Origin: Flammeovirgaceae bacterium | GTDB taxonomy: Bacteria; Bacteroidota; Bacteroidia; Cytophagales; Cyclobacteriaceae | Length of the DNA stretch: 64,000 nt | Reading direction: 5' to 3' | Assembly (NCBI GenBank): GCA_021298355.1 | Contig: JAJTEH010000002.1 | Coordinates: forward strand, 186,001 to 250,000 | Part shown: positions 45,274 to 55,486 of the stretch, one piece after another | Position numbering within the stretch: the first letter of the stretch is position 1 | How the letters are laid out: every line of letters starts with the position of its first letter | Notes under the pieces: generated by a model | The model's input: only the letters and a program-made list of their open reading frames with translations | Database searches by the model: none | Told to the model about the DNA's origin: nothing | Translations under genes and position numbers: made by a program

Positions 45274-48200
45274 TTATTTGCTTGTTGGAGTTTGTTGACA
45301 ATTATTATATCGAATTACATATGGCTTACCAGGAATATTCTCTCTGGCAAAAGTTGTTGCCATTTGAGGAAGTAAACTTCTATGAGGTGAGTAATTAAAA
45401 TTATAGTAATCATAAAATCCAACTCTATTGCCATTTTTGTCTAAACAAAAGGTAGCATCCCCTACAGCTAATCCATTCTCTGTAAAATAAGAAAAACGTA
45501 CTAATTCGGTGTTACCGGTTTTCCCAATACTAACAACTGATTTATCATCTCTAAGGCTATTAAATTCATCTTCTGTAAGATTATATTCAGCACCAGTACC
45601 TGTACGATATATATTAAGAGCTTTGTGAGCTTCAAAATTATACATATGCACAATTGCTGCTGTCATAGCACCATTTGCAAATTTTCCACCACCAATGGCA
45701 CTAGTTGTTCCACCAACTGTTGCAGCTATCGCAGTTCTTTGCAAAGCAGATGAAACATCGTTACCTTGTATTTGACCGATATAATGGCTACTTGCGGCAG
45801 ATGCAAAGGCTGCTATAGCCCCATCTTTGAAACTTCCTCCTTGGGCTTCATTCATAGCTCCCTGAAACGCTGCATGAGAAACTGCCTTACCACCAAGATT
45901 TGCCCAATAGTTGTCTCCAAAAAGACCAGCTGTACCAGTACCATCAGCTCCCATGAATGTAGAACCTATTCCAGAAGTTATACCAGCTGTTACACCCGAA
46001 ATTGTTCCGCTTATCATTCCTGCTTCTAGAGCCTGACCAAAGCTACCACCATTTAAATAAGTTTGTGCGAAGGAACTTGCAAATCCCGTGGCAAAACCTG
46101 TAACTGCAGGTGGAACACCCATAGGAGTTAAAATTGCACTTACTACAATTCCTTGAACTGTAACTATTGTTCCAGCATTTTTATCTATGAAGTTTCGATA
46201 TTCTGGGAACACCAAAAGCGGGGCAGTAGGTCCTGCAATTACAGCTCTTACAATTCCTCTTCCGACACTGCCTAAAAATTTGCCTATTGACCAGTATCCC
46301 GTTGGATCGGTATAGTATAATGGGTTGTTATAACAATAACTATAAGCTGTTAATCCAAGTGTAGGAATTTCTAAATTAAGTATTGGGTCAACTTGCAAAA
46401 ACTGGGCAATAATTGGATCGTAGATACGTCCTCCCATGTTTATTAACCCAAATTCATCCCATTGTTGATGACCAGTAAAACCCTTTATAAAACCATTGGA
46501 AACAGGTTTCCAAGTCTTAGGGTCTAATCTTCTGCCCCAAATGTCATATGCAAATACTGTTACTTTTCCTTTCTCGTCAGTTATGGCAGTAATAGAACCT
46601 AAGGCATCTTTATGGAGAAAAGAAAACTTGTCATCCCTAGTCGTATTCCCAATATCATTAAATGCTACGATTTCACCGTTTACTGAAATGTAGAATTTCT
46701 GATTTATTTGAAAACCTGGAATGAATTCAAATTCAAATAGTCCATCAATAAAGTATTTAATTGTTCCGCCCTTTGATTCTATTTGTAAGTTATTTTCTTC
46801 ATCATAGAAATAGGAAGTTTTAGCCCCAGTTATCCAGTTTATTATAAAGTCAGGCTTGTTAAAGTGATTAAAAGTTGCGACAAACTGAACTTTTTCTTTT
46901 ATTTCCTTTTTGTATCTATTTCCTACAAGGTCAAAGTAATATTCAATGTCATCAATATCTCCAGATAATCCTTCGTCATTCTTGAATGAATTTATACTGT
47001 CTCTATTAATAGTTAGTTTTCTTTCTTTGGAAAGTTCATTTGCAAAATAACTATCTCGTGTTCTATAAAATCCTAAATCACTTCTATAGATAATATTGCC
47101 AAGATGGTCATACCGATATTGACTAATTATATTATTATATTGAACAGATTCTACTCTATTCATTTCATCGTAGGTGTATGTTTCACCAAATGTTGGTGAA
47201 TTAAAAACATCAACCCTTCTTACAACATTATTGATGTCATCATAAGTATAGTCCCATTTTTGAACTTTAGAACTCCCATTGTAAAATGTAGTTATAGCTT
47301 CAAGATTTTGATTTAAGCGATTGTATGAATACTCAGTAATCGTTTTATTGTCATTGTATCCTACTTTATTTGGTGTTCCATCAGCATTACTTTCTAAATA
47401 TTCCCAAATCTTTTTTGTATTCGCATTGACAGATTTAACATTGCCGTTTTCGTAGATATAATTTACAAAAAAGTCTTTCTGGTAGTTCTTTGTGTTTAAC
47501 TTAGGATACTGAATAGTTTCAATTTGACCAGCAGAGTTATAAGAATATTTTATGCTAATTGCTTTTCCGTTTCCAATTACAGAATTCCAAGCAGTTTTGG
47601 CATCCCCATCCTCGTGACTCCCTCCAACAAAGTTTTCAAATCCAAACTCTTTTTTAATTAGGCGGCCATATGAGTCGTACTCGAACGATTTATCTAACTT
47701 TCTGTCGTCACCTTTGACTTTAATAGACTTGAGTTTACCCTTCCCATTTGATGCTTCATTAAACGAAACATATTCATAATCAATCCGATCCTCAATTCTA
47801 TTATCTGGAGCATTTATATTTGAAGCTAAAACATTCTTCTTTTCTACTCTACTTTTAACTCTACCAATTTTATCATAGGTAAATGATACTATGTTACCCC
47901 CTAAGTAGCCACTTTTAACTTCTTCAACTTCGCCCCAATAATTATATGAGTATGATGTACTTTGACCAATATTGGGATTGTAAGTGCTTTCTATCTTTCC
48001 AAGTTCTTTGTTATATCTAGAAGCAAATCTTTTTCCATTTTGATCAATTATGGCTATAATATTGCCATCTAAATTATATTCATAAGCAACAGTATCATTC
48101 TTGTTGTCTATTTCAAATGCCTTCCTGCCAAATAAGTCATTTATTACTAAATTTTTTTGTCCTTTATTATTTATAGTAGTTGTTTTCAACCCGTCATATT

Positions 48201-51200
48201 CTATGGTATTAATTGTACCATCTGGGTTGGTTATTTTTGTTGTACGACCCAAATCATCGTGCTCAATTTTTGTATTAAAAATGGGTGAGGAGGGAGTTTT
48301 TCCTTCAAAATAGGGTGTGCTTGTTAATATTAACTGTCCCTTTTCATTATAAAATTCGTCTTTGCTAATTCGGTTATAGTTAATGTCGAAACTTACAGTT
48401 TTAATAGGCCTATCAAGAATATCAAAAAAAGTAATTACGGGTGTTGTTGATGCAGAGTTACGAACCAACTTAAAGTATATAGCATTTTGAACATTGCAAT
48501 TGGAGCATTTATAATTAGTCTCACTTGACCAATTTCCGTCTGCAAATATCACTTTCCTCTTGCGTCCGAAGGGGTCATAGTTGCCAGTTTGGAAATCCAA
48601 CTTCGTAACATTTCCATCAGCATCCATTGTTTCTTCATTAAATCCAAACAAATTGTTTGGTTTAAAAGAAACAGAATAATTTAATGCATCTGTTTTCTTG
48701 GTGAGAAATCTTTGAAAATTATCCTTATACTCATATGTAGTTGTTACAAGATCCGTTGGGTTCTTAAAAGGAAATGATTCTTCTTTTGTTTTGTTACCTC
48801 TATTATCGTAGCTATATGTTTTATGAATCTCATAGTAAGAGCCAACTAAAGATTTTTCGAGTTTCAATTGACCTGTAATTGGATAATATTCAAATTCACT
48901 TCTTCTTACAACATTATCATCGCTATTTTTAGCTTTACTGATTGTTGTGCTTTTCAATCTTCCAATTATCCATCTGTTTAGATTGTCTTTTTGAATTGCA
49001 ATATCAGCTTCATCTAAAGATGTTTCAAAATATTCGTTACTAATCAAATCTTTTTGACCATTAGGGTATTGTGTTTCGCTTTTTATAAGATTACCATATT
49101 TGTCATATTCAAAATTTGATTGAGTAGAGTTTATAAGCGTTGAATTATAGTCATAAGTTTGACTATTTTTATTTGCTATATAATTAAAAACAACCTTGCC
49201 TTTCAAATCTGAGAATAATTCATTCTTATATTCTTCGGAGTTTATCAAAACACCTTTAACTCTCGTTTCAACTAGATATAATGGTAGAATTCCTTTAGAA
49301 AGAAAGGTAGAATCCAAGATAGATGATTTGAATGTTCTATACTCATTAACAAGTGAATGAATTATGCTTTTTTCGAATCCTAGGAATCCTCTACCTGTAA
49401 TACCAATTATTGGATTTTTATATTCATATATAACTTTGTTTTCACTTCCAATTCCATTAGGGCTAAGTGTTGATTTTACAACGCTTAATGGAATATTATA
49501 TGGAACATTAGGGTATTTAATTGATAATGTATCTGAATCGAAAGCTCCTATTTCAATTGTACTTGCATATTCAACCTTAATCTCTGCTGAATTACCAAGT
49601 GTTATCTTATCGATTTTTCCTGATTTTTTTGCTTGATTAATAGATACAAGTGTTTTCCATGTTCCGTTTAAGTCATTATTGCTATTTCCACTAGTTGACT
49701 CAGGTTGCCTGCAATAGGTTAGAGCAAAATCTGAAATACCATCTCCATTTAGATCGGCTACAACAGGTTTCCAAAAATCAATAAATTTTACTTCTACAAA
49801 TTCATTGATAGCTTTGTTTTCCATATCTTGATAACTAAGTGGATCACCTGAGCCATTAATGGAGTGAAGTCTATTTCTTGAGATATGGATTTTGCTAGTT
49901 GATTGAAGTTGTCTAATAGAGTGAATACGCTTTACATTAATAACATTATCTCCAAAGTTCTTGGGTTTGTCAACAAAGGTGTAATTGTCAAAATACTCTT
50001 CGCCACCTACGCCAAATGAAGACGTAGGAATTATCTGATTAGCCCACATTTTGTCAGCAAAGTATGCAATAGTGGCATCTAAATTATTTATAAGTGAGTT
50101 TGGAGCATCTAAATTATTATTTACTCTTTTTAAGCGTTGGGCAGAAACTTCAGGAAAGCCTTTAACAAACTGGTCAACATTGAGCATTCCTTGGATTTTC
50201 TGTTTAGATGTATAGCTAAAATTGGAAGTATCTAGTTTTAAAGTTTCAGGATTCTTTGTGAATTCACCATTTCCAAAGCCATAAACTATTTTTACAAACC
50301 ATCCATTTTCGTTCGAGTATGTAATAGCGATGTCAATTTGACCATCACCGTTAAAGTCCCCAAAAGACTGAGCATGTGGATATTTATATTCTATTTGATC
50401 AACGACTGTTTCTTTTGCGGTAGGTTCAAATTCTCCGTTACCTAGACCAAGTAAAGACCATGTTTTCCAGCCTTTATCATTTTGATTAGATACAAGTAAA
50501 TCACTATTCCCGTCATGATTTATGTCCAAAGTGTAGACAGCTTTCGTTATAGGTAAGTTTGCATTTTTGTAGAGATTGTAAATTGATGTACTTACTGATA
50601 TACTATTTAATTCCACTTCAGTGCTGTCAATAACCTCTTTAGTTTTTTGAGTCTCTACTGCGGTTACTGTTAGTGGAGTAAATTGATTACTTTCATTATT
50701 AATGAGTTTTGAATTCTTTTCTCGGAGTGCAAGATTTTCATCTAAAAGATATACTTTAGTTTTCCAGCCTTTGTTGTCAATCCAAGTGAAAAGCAAATCT
50801 GTTATTCCATCGCTATTATAATCCCCTAAGTTTATTGGAAGGTTCTGAGGAATGGTGTCATTCTCTACTCCATTTTTAAAAATAGTAGTTTCTAATTTGC
50901 TTTGTTTGAATTTAAGGTCTTTAGATGTATTGTTTATGCCAAAATGAAATTTTATAGATTCGTTTTTATAGTAATAGCAATAAATGTCTGGAAGTCCATC
51001 GCCATTAAAATCATTTGAAGAATAGAAGACATCATTTTTCTTTATCGATTTATCTATGGCTACCGTTTTCAATTGACCCAGACTATGTACTTCGATATCT
51101 TTACCTTTCAACGAAATAGCCGTGTAAACAATTTGAAAATTTAATTTGCCATCTTTTATCCAACAAAAAGCAAAATCTGAAGTGCCATTTGCATCGAAGT

Positions 51201-52473
51201 CATTTATCAAGATTCTACTGTCATACTCAACATTGGCTATTACTTCAATTTCGGTTGCTTTTAAAAACTCACCCTTTAAATTTTTACTGAATTGAAAGTT
51301 GATTTTGTTCGATAAAACTTTGAGTTTAACTACATCCAAAAAACCATCTCCATTAAAATCTCCTGTGTAAGTCTGATAATCTTCAGTAAGTGTTTTTTCA
51401 GTATTGAATTTAACTGCGTTGTTAAATATGGCTTTTCCTTCAGGCACTTGCCAGCTAAAATCAGTCTTAATGCAATCATTGTTATTGATACACTCTTGGA
51501 TATTTTTTAAATAATATTTTTCCTGTTCGGGAACAGTATTGTAATCTATTTTGTAAGTTCTAATAATACTGTTTGGTGGGCTTATTGCATCTTTATATTC
51601 ACAAATAATTGACCGGAGTATTTCATCGAATTGTATTTTTTGACCATTTATGTATTTGTATTGACTTTGAACTTTTTCATAATTAAATTTTATAAAAGCG
51701 AAATAGGAATTAGGAACAGTTTTCTGCCCTGTATATTTTATATATGTTGGCTTTATAAATGATTTTGCTAAAGCGTTTTTATCATACTCAAAATCTATAA
51801 CATTTTGGTTTAAATCCTCTATTCTAACAAGCAACCAAGACAGTGTTTGATTATTGTTTAAAGTTTTTAAATAGTAGCCATTGTCAATGTCATTTTGGTT
51901 ATCCCCTATTGCCCCGTAATGATATATTAATCCATCCTTTGTTCTTACTTCAAACCTTGTTACTTTGTTATTAGTATAATATGAGGTTACTTGTTTAAAA
52001 GTATTTTGTTCAGTAAAATACTGAACACTGTTATTTAATGAGTTTGACCAATAATTCGTTGAACCTTCATCAATATTTACCAATCTCTGTCCATCTAAAA
52101 CTAAGCGGTCACTTTCATTAAATTCTATTCTTCCATTTTTACCGTCTATAGCATAATTCTGATTTGTTCTTGTTATGACTGATAAACCAGAAACCGCCCA
52201 TCCTTCTCCGAGAATTCCACTACCACTATTGCTATTGTAAACCAAGGAAAGTTTTGGTGTCATTCCAGCAGCACCTTGTACGCAAACAATAGGTACTTCA
52301 TAGTTCATGGCTCCGTTGTCGCTTACTGCGAAGCTTCCCTTGCTGTAAGCAAAAGCTTCTTTATTACTGTTTACTAAATTGTCAACAAACTGTTTTGCAG
52401 CATCTTTTTTTGTTTGACCATATCCGTAAATGGATATTAAAACAAATGGAATTACTAATTGAAGTTTACGCAT
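45274..52473 (-). CDS. Giant SpvB/FG-GAP/RHS protein with polymorphic-toxin-like C-terminus
   Basis: Secreted 2399-residue protein. A signal peptide (residues 1-20) precedes an SpvB/TcdB-like N-terminal region (MNYEVPIVCVQGAAGMTPKL, GEGWAVSGLS). Repeated FG-GAP/VCBS elements follow (YTGDFNGDGFLDVVKL, SNDFNGDGLPDIYCY, SFGDFNGDGQIDIAI), then many YD/RHS repeats. The RHS core-end signature is GRIYDPIIAQFLQVDPIL with YSYCYNNPLYYTDPTGYW. An Ala/Gly-rich pretoxin segment and a tip of about 115 residues (from about FEAHKALNIYRTGTGAEYN) end in YNNCQQTPTSK. The tip is not recognised. No immunity gene of normal type follows; gajA does. It may act in competition or be a surface shell protein. Confidence 0.85.
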   Translation of the reverse strand: MRKLQLVIPFVLISIYGYGQTKKDAAKQFVDNLVNSNKEAFAYSKGSFAVSDNGAMNYEVPIVCVQGAAGMTPKLSLVYNSNSGSGILGEGWAVSGLSVITRTNQNYAIDGKNGRIEFNESDRLVLDGQRLVNIDEGSTNYWSNSLNNSVQYFTEQNTFKQVTSYYTNNKVTRFEVRTKDGLIYHYGAIGDNQNDIDNGYYLKTLNNNQTLSWLLVRIEDLNQNVIDFEYDKNALAKSFIKPTYIKYTGQKTVPNSYFAFIKFNYEKVQSQYKYINGQKIQFDEILRSIICEYKDAISPPNSIIRTYKIDYNTVPEQEKYYLKNIQECINNNDCIKTDFSWQVPEGKAIFNNAVKFNTEKTLTEDYQTYTGDFNGDGFLDVVKLKVLSNKINFQFSKNLKGEFLKATEIEVIANVEYDSRILINDFDANGTSDFAFCWIKDGKLNFQIVYTAISLKGKDIEVHSLGQLKTVAIDKSIKKNDVFYSSNDFNGDGLPDIYCYYYKNESIKFHFGINNTSKDLKFKQSKLETTIFKNGVENDTIPQNLPINLGDYNSDGITDLLFTWIDNKGWKTKVYLLDENLALREKNSKLINNESNQFTPLTVTAVETQKTKEVIDSTEVELNSISVSTSIYNLYKNANLPITKAVYTLDINHDGNSDLLVSNQNDKGWKTWSLLGLGNGEFEPTAKETVVDQIEYKYPHAQSFGDFNGDGQIDIAITYSNENGWFVKIVYGFGNGEFTKNPETLKLDTSNFSYTSKQKIQGMLNVDQFVKGFPEVSAQRLKRVNNNLDAPNSLINNLDATIAYFADKMWANQIIPTSSFGVGGEEYFDNYTFVDKPKNFGDNVINVKRIHSIRQLQSTSKIHISRNRLHSINGSGDPLSYQDMENKAINEFVEVKFIDFWKPVVADLNGDGISDFALTYCRQPESTSGNSNNDLNGTWKTLVSINQAKKSGKIDKITLGNSAEIKVEYASTIEIGAFDSDTLSIKYPNVPYNIPLSVVKSTLSPNGIGSENKVIYEYKNPIIGITGRGFLGFEKSIIHSLVNEYRTFKSSILDSTFLSKGILPLYLVETRVKGVLINSEEYKNELFSDLKGKVVFNYIANKNSQTYDYNSTLINSTQSNFEYDKYGNLIKSETQYPNGQKDLISNEYFETSLDEADIAIQKDNLNRWIIGRLKSTTISKAKNSDDNVVRRSEFEYYPITGQLKLEKSLVGSYYEIHKTYSYDNRGNKTKEESFPFKNPTDLVTTTYEYKDNFQRFLTKKTDALNYSVSFKPNNLFGFNEETMDADGNVTKLDFQTGNYDPFGRKRKVIFADGNWSSETNYKCSNCNVQNAIYFKLVRNSASTTPVITFFDILDRPIKTVSFDINYNRISKDEFYNEKGQLILTSTPYFEGKTPSSPIFNTKIEHDDLGRTTKITNPDGTINTIEYDGLKTTTINNKGQKNLVINDLFGRKAFEIDNKNDTVAYEYNLDGNIIAIIDQNGKRFASRYNKELGKIESTYNPNIGQSTSYSYNYWGEVEEVKSGYLGGNIVSFTYDKIGRVKSRVEKKNVLASNINAPDNRIEDRIDYEYVSFNEASNGKGKLKSIKVKGDDRKLDKSFEYDSYGRLIKKEFGFENFVGGSHEDGDAKTAWNSVIGNGKAISIKYSYNSAGQIETIQYPKLNTKNYQKDFFVNYIYENGNVKSVNANTKKIWEYLESNADGTPNKVGYNDNKTITEYSYNRLNQNLEAITTFYNGSSKVQKWDYTYDDINNVVRRVDVFNSPTFGETYTYDEMNRVESVQYNNIISQYRYDHLGNIIYRSDLGFYRTRDSYFANELSKERKLTINRDSINSFKNDEGLSGDIDDIEYYFDLVGNRYKKEIKEKVQFVATFNHFNKPDFIINWITGAKTSYFYDEENNLQIESKGGTIKYFIDGLFEFEFIPGFQINQKFYISVNGEIVAFNDIGNTTRDDKFSFLHKDALGSITAITDEKGKVTVFAYDIWGRRLDPKTWKPVSNGFIKGFTGHQQWDEFGLINMGGRIYDPIIAQFLQVDPILNLEIPTLGLTAYSYCYNNPLYYTDPTGYWSIGKFLGSVGRGIVRAVIAGPTAPLLVFPEYRNFIDKNAGTIVTVQGIVVSAILTPMGVPPAVTGFATGFASSFAQTYLNGGSFGQALEAGMISGTISGVTAGITSGIGSTFMGADGTGTAGLFGDNYWANLGGKAVSHAAFQGAMNEAQGGSFKDGAIAAFASAASSHYIGQIQGNDVSSALQRTAIAATVGGTTSAIGGGKFANGAMTAAIVHMYNFEAHKALNIYRTGTGAEYNLTEDEFNSLRDDKSVVSIGKTGNTELVRFSYFTENGLAVGDATFCLDKNGNRVGFYDYYNFNYSPHRSLLPQMATTFARENIPGKPYVIRYNNCQQTPTSK

Positions 52474-52839
52474 GATATTAGTTTAATCTAAAACATTGGT
52501 AATAAATAGCTATTTTTATTTTTTAATTTTTTTCCCACGCTTCGCCAAAACTAAGTGTGCTATTTTTATGATTAGCTTTTTCAGTATGGCAATCAACATT
52601 TAAAGTCATCCTTAACTCTTAACTTAAAAGAGTGTAATTGTACTCGTTTATACTCGATTAAATTCTATTTACAAAGTAATACTTATACACCTCCGTCTCC
52701 TCAGTCACATTGTTGTATAGATTATTATAAGCCGCTAACAACGAGATTGAGTTTATTAAAAACACTAATCGAATATAATATTTTAATTTCAATTACAAAT
52801 GCAGTCAAAGTGATTAATTGATAAAAATAGTTTTTATAA
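52474..52839. other. Intergenic region upstream of the RHS gene
   Basis: These 366 nt have no supported gene. On the minus strand a TAGTTTTG-type match to the -7 consensus lies at 52546-52553, a weak candidate for the RHS promoter. The rest is AT-rich sequence without obvious repeats. Confidence 0.4.
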
Positions 52840-53961
52840 CTAATCTATATCAATCTCACACCACACGGCATGATGATCACTTGCTGCATGTACTTCTTCT
52901 GTTAACTCTTCATACATTTCCCACTTCGGATTTCTTTTTCCTGCCCATGCGCCCTTTCTAAAAATACCGCAAGCCGTAACTTTACTAAATAAAGCAGGAG
53001 ACAATAAGATATAATCAATCTTATTTTTGTCTGAACCGTTTCCAAAAGTTCCTATGCCAATATTCTCTTCTACTTTAAAGGTTGAATGATTCGAGAAATC
53101 ATTTAAGTCTGTATTTGTAAGTAATGGACTTAATGGTTCGCTGTCTGGTGTATCATTGAGATCACCACAAATAATTATATTCTCAAATCCTTCGCTGCGT
53201 AATCTATTGTAAACATCTGCAGCTTTTTGTGCTTCACCTTTTCTTTTCTTTTGTGATTTAGGATCATTACCTCCGTATTTACTTTTAAAGTGAGCAGGTA
53301 TAAACCAAATGATGTTACCTGCCGGTGTTACAATTTTATATTCAGGTAAATCTCTGCTAAAAATTTTATTACCCTCTTCATTTACATCAGCAATATGTGA
53401 TCGAACAAGATCAATTTGAAATCCTGACTTTGTCATCACGCCTACATCTATTCCTCTTTCATCATTCCCATCAATAAGCATCACATTTGGAAAAACTTGA
53501 CCGTTAACTTTTCTTACCATGGCCTCGCTAAATGTTTTAAGCGTAATTCTATCTTCTGCCTCTACTACTGCCAAGATATCAACGTTTAAATCTCGAATTA
53601 CCCGACCAGTGTTAAGCATAGCTATCTCATCGACCGGTTCTGTTTTTAATTCTACCCAACCTATCCAATCTTTTCTTCCATTGGCAGAAATAGAAATATT
53701 GGTTGACCCTCTTGGGCGATTGATTACCTTACCGCGTATTTTTCTTAGAACGACAAATTGTGAATCATCTTTTTTAGTTAAACCAAGATCATTAATGATT
53801 TCAACCATTTTTTCTTTGTCAGCCTCCGATTAAACCTCTTTATTAAAGAGAAGATTTAACTCAGCTACCTGTTTAATATACTTTGTAGCAGTTTGTTGAT
53901 CTTCATTAAAAGCCTTTGCTCTATTGAAGAGATTTTCTACGTTGTACGATGCGATTCTCAT
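52840..53961 (-). pseudogene. EEP-fold nuclease gene interrupted by an in-frame TAA
   Basis: From the ATG at 53961 the frame reads MRIASYNVENLFNRAKAF, the standard start of a Bacteroidota endonuclease/exonuclease/phosphatase protein, for 43 codons. It then meets TAA at 53830-53832 and continues in the same frame with SEADKEKMVEIINDLG and the rest of the enzyme (VDILAVVEAEDRITLK, IPAHFKSKYGGND, IICGDLNDTPDSEP, ASDHHAVWCEID). An ATG at 53808 could restart a 322-residue product, but it would lack the conserved YNVENLF catalytic segment. So this is a single-nonsense pseudogene, a sequencing error, or a restart. No signal peptide, so probably cytoplasmic if expressed. Confidence 0.8.
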
Positions 53962-54370
53962 AGTAATTTTATTTTGAGTGGTCTTTAGCTGATTCAAAAA
54001 AGGATAATGAACAAGAACTCAATCACAATAATTAGGAATAATGGTATTACCGCTACAACGAGATTGAAATATTAATAATTAAATTTATGTAGAAACCTAA
54101 AATCTTCAAAATTTATTTTTAAAGTAAATATTATCTTAAAACTAGTTATCAATATTAAATTTTGAACGGGTTACAACAAATAATACTATTTAACCAAAGC
54201 ATCAGTAATTGATAGAGCATTAATTTAACCTCTAACTATTCTATATAAGTTTTTGCGACTAGCTTGGGTTAGGTATCTTAGCATTTATTTTAAATCTGAA
54301 TTTTACTATCTAATCAAAATTTATATAATTTTGATTTTAACAAAACTTATAACTCCTAAACTATAATTTA
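53962..54370. other. Divergent intergenic region with a promoter for the OmpH-RHS operon
   Basis: No gene in 409 nt. TAATTTTG at 54326-54333 matches the Bacteroidota -7 motif and lies 37 nt before the OmpH-like ATG. The region should also hold the promoter of the leftward EEP gene. Confidence 0.45.
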
Positions 54371-54925
54371 ATGAAAAATCAACCAAAAAGTAATCTTACT
54401 ATTTATGTACTAGTCATAGCACTTATTGCAATGGGTATTTCGATTACAACTTTAACGTTACAGTATAATCAGCCCAAGCAAAAAATTGTTTACGTTAATT
54501 CTTTAAAACTCATGTTAAATTATAAAGGAATGCTAAAGGCGAAAGACCAATTGGAAAAAATGATTGTTGAGCAACAAGCAAAATTAGATACCCTTGATTT
54601 TGAAATGAAACAACTGGTAGATAAGGTAAAAGTCACAAAGGGAAAAGAGCTTGAAAAACTTGAAGAACAATTGGCATTTAAAGATGATCAAATTGCTAAG
54701 TACAGAGACATTGTACAACAAAAAATACAAAATGAAAATAATAAACTAACCAGTGATGTTATGAAAGCTATAACTGGTGATGTGAACGAATTTGCAAGAA
54801 GTAATGGGTATGACTACATCTTGGCTCAAACTCAATTTGGAAACATATTGTATGGCGAGCAGGTCTTAGATGTTACTGAACAATTATCAACCTATTTAAA
54901 TAAAAAATATGACCAGAAGAATTAA
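54371..54925 (+). CDS. OmpH/Skp-like periplasmic protein
   Basis: A 184-residue protein with one N-terminal membrane segment (about residues 9-29, IYVLVIALIAMGISITTLTL). It is followed by an OmpH-family body: KIVYVNSLKLMLNYKGM, a long coiled coil (about 55-130), and the end pattern NGYDYILAQTQFGNILYGEQ with VTEQLSTYLNKKY. Skp/OmpH proteins are periplasmic chaperones for outer-membrane proteins; here the uncleaved anchor suggests a tethered form. It is the first gene of an operon encoding large secreted YD/RHS proteins and overlaps the next gene by 17 nt, so it might chaperone them; this is an inference. Confidence 0.82.
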   Translation: MKNQPKSNLTIYVLVIALIAMGISITTLTLQYNQPKQKIVYVNSLKLMLNYKGMLKAKDQLEKMIVEQQAKLDTLDFEMKQLVDKVKVTKGKELEKLEEQLAFKDDQIAKYRDIVQQKIQNENNKLTSDVMKAITGDVNEFARSNGYDYILAQTQFGNILYGEQVLDVTEQLSTYLNKKYDQKN

Positions 54926-55469
54926 TTATTGGTTCATATTCATTCTAAGCTTTTGGTTCATAGGTTGTGAGAAAAGGATGAACTATGAGGAGTACCTTGC
55001 CCATATAAATGATATTGAGAATGGTTATTACAAAGAATGTGCTTATGGCGATTTGAAGGTTAAGTATCAGTACATTCCAACAGATTTTTTATTTTATAAA
55101 AAGAGTATAACTGAAAGTGAGTTAAACTCAATACCTAAAAATCGATATTACTTCAAACTAAGGTTATCATTAGATAACTCTTCTCTTGAAGTTTATAAAG
55201 CAAAAAATGGCCCTTTGGGTGGACAAAGAGTTGCTGAAATAAAAAATTTACTTAAAGATAACTTTAAGTTAATAGTTGATAAGGATAGTTATTCACCTCT
55301 CGATTTGATTTATCAAGATGATATAGGCTTAGGTTCGTTCACAAATTGCCTTGTAGTATACGAGGTAAATGCAACTAAACGAAAATTTCAGCTTTTTATC
55401 GATTTACCTTCCTCAGATCCACCTTGTGACTTGGACTATGAAACAGACAACATTAAACTAGTATTTTAA
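54909..55469 (+). CDS. Hypothetical lipoprotein in the RHS operon
   Basis: A 186-residue lipoprotein (signal ending FWFIGCEK, lipobox FIGC). The body is beta-rich with no recognised domain (RYYFKLRLSLDNSSLEVYK, LGSFTNCLVVYEVNATK). The start overlaps the OmpH-like gene by 17 nt, and the large secreted protein gene begins 17 nt after its stop. Likely an envelope accessory of the operon. The mature domain might be exposed at the surface. Confidence 0.7.
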   Translation: MTRRINYWFIFILSFWFIGCEKRMNYEEYLAHINDIENGYYKECAYGDLKVKYQYIPTDFLFYKKSITESELNSIPKNRYYFKLRLSLDNSSLEVYKAKNGPLGGQRVAEIKNLLKDNFKLIVDKDSYSPLDLIYQDDIGLGSFTNCLVVYEVNATKRKFQLFIDLPSSDPPCDLDYETDNIKLVF

Positions 55470-55486
55470 ATTTTTGTGCAGTATTT

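Noticed and set aside
45274-52473. RHS block as the right part of the thyA element
   Set aside because: The element's right junction is fixed inside thyA at 38719, and the thyA 3' segment lies between it and the RHS region.
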